A stretch of 64,000 nucleotides of DNA, taken from positions 29,062 to 93,061 of the forward strand of contig CAJTMJ010000010.1 of assembly GCA_910577335.1 (NCBI GenBank), read 5' to 3'. The notes under the pieces are model-generated. The model was not told where the DNA came from. It made no database searches and was given only the letters and a program-made list of their open reading frames with translations. The DNA is from an uncultured Duncaniella sp. Its GTDB lineage: Bacteria; Bacteroidota; Bacteroidia; Bacteroidales; Muribaculaceae. Every line of letters begins with the position of its first letter. Position 1 is the stretch's first letter. This document shows positions 18,001 through 26,081 of the stretch, one piece after another. The translations under genes were made by a program, and so were the position numbers.

Positions 18001-18342
18001 TATTACAACGATGCCAAACCTGATAAGATATTCTATGCTGCACTCGCTTACAGGGCTATAGGAAATGAGGATAAGGCAAGAGCTCTGTTTAACAAGCTCA
18101 TAAATTACGGACGGAATCATATACATGACAACGTTACGTTAGACTATTTCGCAGTCTCTTTGCCCGACTTACTTATATGGGAGGATGATTTGCAGCAACG
18201 TAACTTAATTCACTGCAATTATCTGCTTGCTCTTGGGTATGCTGGGCTTGGAGACATGAAACGAGCCGAGAAACATATTTCAGTTGCCGAAGCAGACATT
18301 AATCATATTGGAATAAAAGCATTTAAATCTATGGAATTATGA
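15058..18342 (+). CDS. DUF5107 domain protein with C-terminal tetratricopeptide repeats
   Basis: This 1094-residue protein has no signal peptide and should be cytoplasmic. Residues 1-340 form the DUF5107 domain, related to the aldose-1-epimerase/beta-sandwich fold: VLPELGGRIQMAYDK near 76-90, GGIEFNWPQHHRP near 116-128, and WWANPAVAVNDHY near 188-200. After a beta linker, residues 450-1090 are TPR helices, with repeats such as ALRRDPNDIRCNNAMGLWYI and YLGCLYYDKRQYDLAIELWK. Proteins of this architecture occur in carbohydrate operons of Bacteroidetes and other phyla; a glycan- or sugar-binding or -processing role is likely but not established as far as I know. Operon position between the transporter and GH35 suggests it acts on the imported sugar. 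Confidence 0.8.
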   Translation: MVKAWNEKVVIPTYQIGKPEKNPIFLEKRVYQGSSGVVYPYPVIESISDTKTDITYNAVFIENEYLKIMVLPELGGRIQMAYDKIKQRHFVYYNHVIKPALVGLTGPWISGGIEFNWPQHHRPSTFLPVDWKIENNSDGSVTVWVNERERMFHQKGMAGFTLRPGTAYLEIKGVLYNPTELPQTFLWWANPAVAVNDHYRSVFPPDIHAVFDHGKRAVSSFPIATGTYYKMDYSAGVDISNYKNIKVPTSYMGVNSRYDFEGGYEDDTHGGMLHVASHHVSPGKKQWTWGNGDFGRAWDRNLTDDDGPYIELMAGVYTENQPDFSWIQPYEEKTFTQYFLPYRELGIVKNANKDFLVNIENCEDNIVNIKLFATSDKSVEVQLLSDKSGEIIFSEKVSVDPENIYNENVKIPDITLNEITLNIIENGRIVLTWHSEADEIPAVPEPAEAPLSPVDIKTNEQLYLTGLHLEQYRHATWSPLDYYMEALRRDPNDIRCNNAMGLWYIRKGRFDLAVPYLQTALKAQKKRNPNPYDGEPAYNLGIALKFLGKNEEAYANLYKSAWNGAWQDAGFMTCAQISISAGIYDEALDEIDKSLFRNWHNSKARTIKTILLRKLNRDDEALRLIEESLYIDPFNYGCIYEKYLITGDTEDLSSLISLMRNECHNYDETALDYLAAGCYDEAISLWKVAIDHGATSPMTYYYSGYAYWLKGDKDAANKLFKAAAKMPSDYCSPNRLDAILALEKAIELNDDDAKAPYYLGCLYYDKRQYDLAIELWKHSAEIDETFPTVWRNLALAVFNKNNDATHALEFMTKAFELDSTDSRVLMELDQLRKRLRHSHTERLEFLNRYPELIAKRDDLILELATLLNMTGKYQEAIKVIDSHKFHPWEGGEGKVSAQYQFARVELAKISIKESRYDEAIALLNECLIYPEHLGEGKLHGAQENDFLYLLGVAYKALGDEHKAYQYFEKATEGPEEPAAALYYNDAKPDKIFYAALAYRAIGNEDKARALFNKLINYGRNHIHDNVTLDYFAVSLPDLLIWEDDLQQRNLIHCNYLLALGYAGLGDMKRAEKHISVAEADINHIGIKAFKSMEL

Positions 18343-18360
18343 TATTTCATAAACAAATGC

Positions 18361-18368
18361 TAAATTTG
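18361..18368 (+). promoter_or_regulatory. Possible internal promoter before the GH35 gene
   Basis: TAAATTTG matches TAnnTTTG and sits 22 bases upstream of the ATG at 18391, in the 48-base gap after the DUF5107 gene. It could give the two exported glycosidases separate expression in addition to read-through. Confidence 0.4.
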
Positions 18369-18390
18369 TATCACCTTAAAATCTATTTAA

Positions 18391-20415
18391 ATGTTAAAAC
18401 AAATTGCAATATCAATAGCCTGTTTAATCCCGTCAATTATAAATGGGACAAACATTAATTCTGTGCCCGAGGTAAAATGGGACTCAAAGAGCTTGATCAT
18501 TGATGGCAAGCGTGTGGTTCCGGTTATGGGAGAAGTACACTATTCACGTATTCCCGAGGAAGAATGGGCAGCGGAAATAAAGAAAATGAAGGATGGAGGT
18601 GTCACAGTAATCGCCACCTACGTATTTTGGAATCATATTGAAGAGAAAGAGGGTGTATTTAACTGGAGCGGCAATCGCAATCTGCGAAAATTCATAGAGC
18701 TATGCAAGGAGCAGAATCTACCTGTGGTCTTACGCATAGGTCCGTTCTGTCACGGTGAGGTACGCAACGGAGGTATTCCCGATTGGATTTTCGCAAAAAA
18801 GATACGTTCACGTTCGGAAGATGCGAAATTTCTTGATGCCGTTGAAAAATTATATCGCCAGATTTTCACTCAAATTCAAGGATTGCAATGGAAAGACGGC
18901 GGTCCGATTATGGCTTGCCAATTTGACAACGAGTATAGAGGACACGGCTCATATCTTATGGCACTAAAGAATATTGCCACAGGCATAGGATATGATTTAC
19001 CATTTTATACCCGTACAGGTTGGCCCGAATTGCGCACACCCGTACCTTTCGGTGAAATGATACCGTTATATGGCGACTATGCTGACGGTTTTTGGGAACG
19101 CTCATTGGAACCGACTGCCGGTAACTATTATAAGGCGTTTAATTTCAAAGAATTCCGTAGTTCCACCGCTATTGCGTCGGAACAACTCGGTTCACAGGAA
19201 GAAAAACTGACTTCAGGCGATGAACAATACCCATATTTCACATGTGAATTAGGTGGCGGTATGGCTACAGCCTATCATCGCCGCCCATGGATCTATCCGG
19301 AGGATGCATATTCTCTCGCAGTGGTAAAACTCGGAAGCGGTAGCAACCTGTTGGGCTACTACATGTACCACGGAGGCACCAATCCTGAAGGCGAAAATTA
19401 TCTAAATGAGAATCAACGCACTGCAGCGACCAATTATAATGACATGCCTGTAAAAACATACGATTTTCAGGCTCCCCTTGGCGAGTTTGGGCAGACATAT
19501 CCTCATTACTACACATTGCGCAAACTTCATTTGTTCATGAATGATTATGCGGAGATACTCGCACCAATGGAAGCCTCGTTCCCTTGCGAACAAGATATCC
19601 CCAAAGGTGATGATTCTCATCTGCGTTGGTCATACCGTTCGTCAGGCAATTCAGGATTCGTTTTTATCAATAATTACGAACGTCTACAGAATCTTTCGGC
19701 TAAGCGTGGAGTGAAATTTGATGTTTGCGGCGTGAAATTTCCATCAAAACCTATCACAATCCCTGCCGGCACAGTGTGCATATTCCCGGTTAATATTGAC
19801 GGCATACGTTATGCCACTGCGCAGATTATAGCCAAACGTGACGGAAAAATCTATCTCGAACAGATTCCCGGCATACCGACAGAAATAGCAGTTGGAAATA
19901 AAGTGCTTAAGAATTTAAAGGCTCTTGGCATGACCAAACCTGTATATGAGAATATATACCTGCTAAATTCTGATGAAGCATCTCATCTGTTCTTGGAAGA
20001 AAACGCACCCCAGCCGGAAACCATATCCACCACTGTTAAGAAAATTGCCGAGGCAGGAAAACCGAGAGAAATAACAATCGGTGTTAACAAGGTGGCGGAA
20101 GCTCCGTTGGATGCAGATTTTGAAAAAGCTGCTGTCTACATGATTAAGGACCTTCCTCAAGGCAAGGATAGAGAAAACAGGCTTTTGAAAATTGAATATC
20201 GCGGCGATGTGGCACGCTTGTATTGCAACGGCAAACTGATTGATGACAATTTCTATTACGGACGCCCATTCATGTATGGTTTATGGCGCCTTCCGGAGGA
20301 CTGCGACGAACTTGAATTGAGAATTTTGCCATTACAATCTGACATGCCCGTATATTTCCCACAAGAAGCTAATACAACACCGGGCGAAGAAATAATAAAT
20401 GTAACTATAATTTAA
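18391..20415 (+). CDS. GH35 family beta-galactosidase-like exported glycosidase
   Basis: An N-terminal signal peptide (about 1-19) precedes a GH35 (alpha/beta)8 barrel: VMGEVHYSRIPEEEW (residues 46-60), YVFWNHIEEKEGVFNWSG, RIGPFCHGEVRNGGIPDW, and the acid/base glutamate E181 in CQFDNEYRG, aligning with the usual QxENEYG. The nucleophile is probably E286 in TCELGGG. The C-terminal third is beta-rich and should form accessory sandwich domains. The 674-residue length is within family range. The protein likely works in the periplasm or outer membrane on non-reducing beta-galactosyl ends; the altered motifs (DNEYR) may mean a different sugar. It precedes the GH2 gene by eight bases and lies in the AraC-regulated operon. 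Confidence 0.85.
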   Translation: MLKQIAISIACLIPSIINGTNINSVPEVKWDSKSLIIDGKRVVPVMGEVHYSRIPEEEWAAEIKKMKDGGVTVIATYVFWNHIEEKEGVFNWSGNRNLRKFIELCKEQNLPVVLRIGPFCHGEVRNGGIPDWIFAKKIRSRSEDAKFLDAVEKLYRQIFTQIQGLQWKDGGPIMACQFDNEYRGHGSYLMALKNIATGIGYDLPFYTRTGWPELRTPVPFGEMIPLYGDYADGFWERSLEPTAGNYYKAFNFKEFRSSTAIASEQLGSQEEKLTSGDEQYPYFTCELGGGMATAYHRRPWIYPEDAYSLAVVKLGSGSNLLGYYMYHGGTNPEGENYLNENQRTAATNYNDMPVKTYDFQAPLGEFGQTYPHYYTLRKLHLFMNDYAEILAPMEASFPCEQDIPKGDDSHLRWSYRSSGNSGFVFINNYERLQNLSAKRGVKFDVCGVKFPSKPITIPAGTVCIFPVNIDGIRYATAQIIAKRDGKIYLEQIPGIPTEIAVGNKVLKNLKALGMTKPVYENIYLLNSDEASHLFLEENAPQPETISTTVKKIAEAGKPREITIGVNKVAEAPLDADFEKAAVYMIKDLPQGKDRENRLLKIEYRGDVARLYCNGKLIDDNFYYGRPFMYGLWRLPEDCDELELRILPLQSDMPVYFPQEANTTPGEEIINVTII

Positions 20416-20422
20416 GTCATCT

Positions 20423-23275
20423 ATGAAGAATTATTTTAGCATATTATTCATATTAATGCTTACTACCGGCATATCGGCACGAGAGACAATTGACCTTTCA
20501 GGTAAATGGATGTTCAATTTTGGCGACACTCCTACATATAATGACTCAATCGTTTTGCCGGGATCAATGCTTACAAACGGGAAAGGTCATGATGTGGATG
20601 CCAACACAAAATGGACAGGTTCGTTGTATGACATGTCATACTATTACCGTGAGGATATGGCAAAGTACCGTGAGAAAGGAAATATTAAATTCCCATTTTT
20701 CCTCACCCCCGATAAATCATACGTTGGAAACGCTTATTACAAAAAAAGCGTTGACATTCCTAAGGATTGGAAGGGGAAACGTATCACACTTCACCTTGAA
20801 CGTCCTCATATTGAAACCACAATATCTGTCAACCGGAAAGAGGCGGGACATCAGATGTCACTGTCAACACCGCATGAATATGATTTGACAGACCTAATTA
20901 TTCCCGGCAAAACCAACGAAATTGCCATGACCATTTATAATGGCATTGAGAATGTATGTGTAGGTCAGGATTCTCATAGTGTAACAGATCAGACACAAGG
21001 GAACTGGAATGGTGTAGTCGGAGAAATCTCTCTCAAAGCATCTTCCCCTAAAAATGTAATCCATAATGTTCGTGTATATCCGGATGTCGCAAACAGACAA
21101 GCCGTCGTAAAAGCTATTGTGACCAATCAAAACGGTAAAGCGAAGAAAAGTGTGGCAACAGCCACTTCATCCGATAAGCAATCTGTCATCACTGCAACCA
21201 AACCGATAATAACCGGTGATACTCTAACATTCATCCTGAATATGGGTGATAAAATGCGTACTTGGGATGAATTTAATCCTGAGATATATTCACTTAAGGT
21301 AAATTCCGGAGAGAATAGTTTTGAGACAGTGTTTGGAATGCGCAATATCTCGATTGACGGATATGATTTTTATATCAACGGACGACCTACTTACATAAGA
21401 GGCACAGTAGGTAACTGCTGCTTCCCTCTTACTGGCTATCCCCCTACCGATGAAGAATCATGGGCTAAAATTTTTGCCACATGTAAGGAATATGGCATAA
21501 ACATGATGCGCTTCCACAGCTATTGCCCGCCCGAAGCCGCATTTTCGGCTGCCGACAAAGCCGGTGTATATTTACAACCCGAAGGTCCCTCATGGCCCAA
21601 CCATGGTGTAAAACTAAATGCAGGTATGGATATTGACCGCTATCTGCTTGAAGAATCTAAGCGTATAGTTGACAGCTATGGGAATCATCCTTCGTTCGTC
21701 ATGATGGCTGCCGGGAATGAACCTGCCGGTAACTGGGTGCCATATTGCAATCGCTGGGTAAATGAAATGAAGAATTACGACGACAGCAAAGTATATTGCG
21801 GAGCTTCAGTAGGTGGAGGCTGGGCTTGGGATTCTGAAAGCGAATATCATGTGAAAGGTGGAGCAAGAGGATTGACTTGGAGTAAATCACGACCTTCAAG
21901 CGATGATGATTTTGCTGCAGAAATGAAATTGCCCCGCAACTTTAAGCCCACTGAGGAAAAACCGATTAATACCTCGCCTATATTAAGTCACGAACAAGGA
22001 CAATGGTGTGTATTCCCTGACTTCAAAGAAATCCCTAAGTATACCGGTGCATACAAGGCTAAAAATTTTGAAATATTCCGTGATCTTCTCCGAAATAACG
22101 GCATGGAGGAGATGGCTGAGAAATTTTTAATGTCAAGCGGCAAACTCCAATCCTTATGTTATAAATATGAGATTGAGCGAAACCTTCGCACTCCGGATTA
22201 TAGCGGATTCCAGCTCCTTGCGCTCAATGATTACAGCGGTCAAGGCACAGCACTTGAAGGTGTCCTGAATGTATTTTGGGATAATAAGGGTTACATTACT
22301 GCTCCAGAATGGAGAGAATTTTGCAGTGAAATAGTACCTCTTGCACGATTCCCTAAATTTGTATTTAGCAATAGCGATACTCTTTCCGTGCCGATTGAAA
22401 TCATGAATGCCTCAGCCGGCACCATAGAGAATGCAGTACTTAAATATTATATAACCGACGCTTCCGGAAAATACTATTGCCAAGAGGAAAAGCCGATAGG
22501 AGATATTACTATCGGTAAAAATCATCAAGCCGGAGTTGTAAATCTGCCGCTTTCCGGCATTGACAATCCTACCAAGCTTACATTAACAGCTGAATTGCCC
22601 AGCAACACAAAAAATCATTGGGAATTCTGGGTATACCCTGATGAAAAAGTTTCAATGCCGGGAGATAACATATACATGACTGATTCCCTTGACACGAAAG
22701 CCATTGAAGTCCTTAAGCAAGGTGGAAAAGTTTTGATAACTGCAGCGGGCAAGGTAACACTCGGCAGTGATGTAGTTCAGCATTATCTACCTGTATTCTG
22801 GAATACAAGCTGGTTTAAGATGCGGCCGCCTCACACTACCGGAGCCTACATTGACACAAGCCATCCTTTGTTTAAAAACAACTTCCCCACTGATGACTGG
22901 AGCAATCTTAACTGGTGGGAGTTGCTTAACCGAGCACAGGTTATGAACCTCCTTGAACTCCCGGCTGAGTACCAATCTCCAATACAGCCTATCGACACAT
23001 GGCATGTCAGCAGAAAGTTAGGTATGATGATTGAGGCAAACGTTCTGGGCGGAAAGCTTCTTATGACAACAATGGATATTGACCGTAATCTTGACAATAG
23101 AATTGTAGCTCGCAGAATGAGAAATGCAATACTCGATTATATGAACAGTGATGACTTTAATCCGCAACTGAATCTCGCTCATGAGACAGTCGGAAACTTC
23201 TTCACAAAACAGACACCACCTATACAAATGTACACAAACGAGTCACCCGACGAGCTTAAGCCTAAATTAAAGTAA
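20423..23275 (+). CDS. GH2 family exported glycoside hydrolase
   Basis: This 950-residue protein has a signal peptide (1-19). The GH2 layout follows: a jelly-roll sugar-binding domain (about 22-210, with ITLHLERPHIETTISVNRKEAG), an immunoglobulin-like domain (about 210-310), and a TIM barrel (about 310-640) with MRFHSYCPPEAAFSAADKAGVYLQPEGP and the acid/base E433 in AAGNEPAGNW. The nucleophile may be the glutamate in LSHEQGQW. Extra beta domains and a C-terminal segment resembling a beta-galactosidase trimerization region follow. GH2 covers beta-galactosidase, glucuronidase, mannosidase and others; the neighbouring GH35 suggests a galactose-containing or similar glycan. It is last in the operon, followed by a bidirectional terminator. 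Confidence 0.8.
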   Translation: MKNYFSILFILMLTTGISARETIDLSGKWMFNFGDTPTYNDSIVLPGSMLTNGKGHDVDANTKWTGSLYDMSYYYREDMAKYREKGNIKFPFFLTPDKSYVGNAYYKKSVDIPKDWKGKRITLHLERPHIETTISVNRKEAGHQMSLSTPHEYDLTDLIIPGKTNEIAMTIYNGIENVCVGQDSHSVTDQTQGNWNGVVGEISLKASSPKNVIHNVRVYPDVANRQAVVKAIVTNQNGKAKKSVATATSSDKQSVITATKPIITGDTLTFILNMGDKMRTWDEFNPEIYSLKVNSGENSFETVFGMRNISIDGYDFYINGRPTYIRGTVGNCCFPLTGYPPTDEESWAKIFATCKEYGINMMRFHSYCPPEAAFSAADKAGVYLQPEGPSWPNHGVKLNAGMDIDRYLLEESKRIVDSYGNHPSFVMMAAGNEPAGNWVPYCNRWVNEMKNYDDSKVYCGASVGGGWAWDSESEYHVKGGARGLTWSKSRPSSDDDFAAEMKLPRNFKPTEEKPINTSPILSHEQGQWCVFPDFKEIPKYTGAYKAKNFEIFRDLLRNNGMEEMAEKFLMSSGKLQSLCYKYEIERNLRTPDYSGFQLLALNDYSGQGTALEGVLNVFWDNKGYITAPEWREFCSEIVPLARFPKFVFSNSDTLSVPIEIMNASAGTIENAVLKYYITDASGKYYCQEEKPIGDITIGKNHQAGVVNLPLSGIDNPTKLTLTAELPSNTKNHWEFWVYPDEKVSMPGDNIYMTDSLDTKAIEVLKQGGKVLITAAGKVTLGSDVVQHYLPVFWNTSWFKMRPPHTTGAYIDTSHPLFKNNFPTDDWSNLNWWELLNRAQVMNLLELPAEYQSPIQPIDTWHVSRKLGMMIEANVLGGKLLMTTMDIDRNLDNRIVARRMRNAILDYMNSDDFNPQLNLAHETVGNFFTKQTPPIQMYTNESPDELKPKLK

Positions 23276-23294
23276 CGATTGAATTTTTACAAAT

Positions 23295-23332
23295 AAAAAA
23301 GTCTGCCACAAGCGATTATGGCAGGCTTTTTT
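23295..23332. terminator. Bidirectional rho-independent terminator between convergent operons
   Basis: The arms AAAAAAGTCTGCCA (23295-23308) and TGGCAGGCTTTTTT (23319-23332) pair over 14 bases with one G-T wobble around a 10-base loop. Each strand has an A-tract before and a T-tract after the stem. It lies between the stop of GH2 on the plus strand and the stop of GH97-CE6 on the minus strand and can end both transcripts. Confidence 0.85.
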
Positions 23333-23353
23333 ATTGATAGTATTTACTTGTCC

Positions 23354-26068
23354 TTATTTCGACAATACAGCATCCGCATATCTGCGACCTATCTCTCGGT
23401 ATCCCTCAGCTGTGAAATGGAGTCCGTCTTTTGCACCCTTGCATCCCTTTGACGAAACAATGCGGCTATTGGGAATAACGCTCGGGAGTTTATTCACCAA
23501 TTGGTTCATTGACGCACATATTCCACCCTCTTCAGCCGACAGCATCTCCCCTGCAATTAGAGGTGTGGATGCCGGATCAAGATTCAGGTCCGACAAAAGT
23601 TTTTCATAAACTGTCTTTACCTTTAAGGGCCATTCCATGTCTCCGGGGTTAGATTCTCCTTGATGCAACAGAATACCTTTAATCACACCTGTGCGCTGAG
23701 CCTCACGAGCCATCTCAACGATGCGTTTGTATGGATTATTATCGTAAGCCTTAACCATATTTTTCAACCAATCAGGCTGAGCAGCGATATGTGACGCACA
23801 TGAATCAGGGTTAAATAGTTCAATACGGCAACCGCCGACTGATACATTAATCACACCGATTTTAATATTATTCGGAAGTTTTTCCACCATTCTTCTGCCG
23901 AAATAGTCCACAGGTGTCAAACCGGTATTCTCTCTTGTCAACGGAGGCACAGCACTGTACCAATTACCCTTTATTCGAGCTTTGCCCGGCATATCCACGG
24001 CTGACATCATCATGAATCGTGAGTCTACACCGACAGTATCCTGTGCCTCGTATCGAGCGGCACCTTCCATATTGGACTGACCGATACAAATGTACACGTG
24101 GAAATCAGGATCAGGACAGTTGGTCACCACAAAGCCGCCTTCCTTAGGGATTGAGACTTTAATCTGACCTTTTTTATCCGGCTTGCAGTTCTGAAGTTTA
24201 CCCTGCAACTTGCTATCATCGCTATAAAGAGCAAGAGGTGATTTCCGAATTGATTCCGGAATATCGACAGTGAGTTTAACGGTTTCATCACTCGCATTCA
24301 CACCGGCAATATACCATTGAGCGCCATGTCGGCGTGCCATAACCACATATTTACCCGGATATCCGTCAATATATTTGGTTTCATCCCAAGTGGTAGGCAC
24401 CTTCTTCATGAAATCAATAGCCCATTCGGGAGCATCTTCCATATTATTCGGAGCGAGCGCAAAATGTTGCACAGGGCTTTGGAACAGAACCGCAGTGGCG
24501 AGAGCGTAAACATCAGAAGTCACACGTCGTGATCCTTTAGGCTCATTATTTGAATTGTAATACTTATTCAAAGCGCTGCCACCAAAATCCATACTGCCGA
24601 CAGTGTTACGTATGAAAGGATGCAAACATGCGTTAAAAGCTTCATTGTCACAAGCCCACTGAGAAAAATGCAGATTTTCACTCGCAAGCACCGCCTCACT
24701 TGCAGCATAGTTAGGATACATTCTCTCCCATCCGCGCGGAAGTGTGCAGCCATGGAAGATTACAAGAATACCATAGTCATTAGCGTCAGCAAGTATGTCA
24801 TGATAAAGGCGCATGGTCTCCTGCTTGTCACCTCCAAAGAAGTCAACTTTTATACCGCGAATACCATTTTTCTTCATCCATGCCATATCTTTACGGCGTT
24901 TCACGATGTCATTCATAATGCCACGTGGTCCCTGCGGCGCATCATTCCAATAGCCATTTGAGTTATACCATAGGTAGAGGTCAACACCTTTGGATTTTCC
25001 GTATGCAGCAAGCTCCTCCATCTTGTCGTAACCTATCTGAGTGTCCCAGACGGCATCAACAAGAACGCTTTCGTAGCCCATAGCAGCGGCAAAATCTATG
25101 TAACGTTTCTGTTCATCGAAATTACAACTCGGATCCATTTTGATAATCCAGCTCCACATACCTTTGCCATATTCATATTTCTTGGATGGCTCGTAGAGAG
25201 GTTTTACAACATCAAACTGAACGGTAGTTTCAACTATCGGAGCCAACGAACCGCCAAGCGTTATGGTACGCCACGGAGTAAATCCGGGAAGGGCGATAGC
25301 GGCGGTGGGCGATCCGAAACCGTTCATTTCACCTGTCTGAGGATATGCTATGGTATAGCTTTCATCTGTATTTCCTCTCAGATGTGAACCGCAATAGTCA
25401 CCTGCAACACCTGTTTCAGAGATAAGAATCCAACCGTTATCTCCATTACGGAATAAACACGGGAAAGTATATCCTTCACCCCATCCGTTCTTCCCCATAG
25501 AGTCATCTACGGTATACGAAGTCTCATAGCTTGGGGAGGTGCGGGCAAATCCACCCATAGGCTTGCTTTGCGGACATAGGAAAGTTGTAGTCCCTTCAGG
25601 CATAACAAAACCTGTAGCCTCCGATTCAACAACGCAACATATACTGTCACCTTGCGGAAGCAAACGATAACGTAATGCCACATTATTATCGCTGACCTCA
25701 AAAATGGCATCATATAGAGCTTTGCCATCTTTACCAAATGTCACTTCACGATGATTTGCCTCATAGCTCACATCGCTTTTCTTGATATTTGGCAAACGAT
25801 ATCTGTCACTTACATGCTCTACATTACCGGCTTTAATGATATTAAGCCCGGCGGTGTAATCACCAATATTAGTAGTCAGACCTAACGGTGATTTTAATAT
25901 GAAATCCTTACCGTCATACTTTACAGAGTATGATGGACTATTACCATCGTCACTGATGGTGACCACGGTCTTTCCATCAGGACTTGAGACCTCATAATTA
26001 GCCCCTACAATAGTCATTGGGAATACCAATAACACCGGAGCTATTATTCTTGTGAAATACTTATTCAT
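23354..26068 (-). CDS. GH97 alpha-glycosidase fused to a CE6/SASA-type acetylesterase
   Basis: I start at ATG 26068 (904 residues), which begins a signal peptide directly; ATG 26095 would add nine residues and overlap the GH5 stop. Residues about 20-640 are GH97: beta-sandwich, TIM barrel with YLWYNSNGYW and IKVDFFGG (D409, candidate nucleophile), and a C-terminal beta domain. The HExxxPTG motif of inverting members reads HGCTLPRG here, so the retaining, alpha-galactosidase-like group fits better. Residues about 650-900 are an SGNH esterase of the SASA/CE6 type: IGQSNMEG (catalytic Ser), GVINVSVGG, HQGESN and DGLHFTAEGY (catalytic Asp and His). CE6 enzymes remove acetyl groups from xylan. The fusion would strip alpha-linked sugars and acetyl groups together. 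It is last in the xylan operon. Confidence 0.85.
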   Translation of the reverse strand: MNKYFTRIIAPVLLVFPMTIVGANYEVSSPDGKTVVTISDDGNSPSYSVKYDGKDFILKSPLGLTTNIGDYTAGLNIIKAGNVEHVSDRYRLPNIKKSDVSYEANHREVTFGKDGKALYDAIFEVSDNNVALRYRLLPQGDSICCVVESEATGFVMPEGTTTFLCPQSKPMGGFARTSPSYETSYTVDDSMGKNGWGEGYTFPCLFRNGDNGWILISETGVAGDYCGSHLRGNTDESYTIAYPQTGEMNGFGSPTAAIALPGFTPWRTITLGGSLAPIVETTVQFDVVKPLYEPSKKYEYGKGMWSWIIKMDPSCNFDEQKRYIDFAAAMGYESVLVDAVWDTQIGYDKMEELAAYGKSKGVDLYLWYNSNGYWNDAPQGPRGIMNDIVKRRKDMAWMKKNGIRGIKVDFFGGDKQETMRLYHDILADANDYGILVIFHGCTLPRGWERMYPNYAASEAVLASENLHFSQWACDNEAFNACLHPFIRNTVGSMDFGGSALNKYYNSNNEPKGSRRVTSDVYALATAVLFQSPVQHFALAPNNMEDAPEWAIDFMKKVPTTWDETKYIDGYPGKYVVMARRHGAQWYIAGVNASDETVKLTVDIPESIRKSPLALYSDDSKLQGKLQNCKPDKKGQIKVSIPKEGGFVVTNCPDPDFHVYICIGQSNMEGAARYEAQDTVGVDSRFMMMSAVDMPGKARIKGNWYSAVPPLTRENTGLTPVDYFGRRMVEKLPNNIKIGVINVSVGGCRIELFNPDSCASHIAAQPDWLKNMVKAYDNNPYKRIVEMAREAQRTGVIKGILLHQGESNPGDMEWPLKVKTVYEKLLSDLNLDPASTPLIAGEMLSAEEGGICASMNQLVNKLPSVIPNSRIVSSKGCKGAKDGLHFTAEGYREIGRRYADAVLSK

Positions 26069-26081
26069 AAATGTTGAGTTT

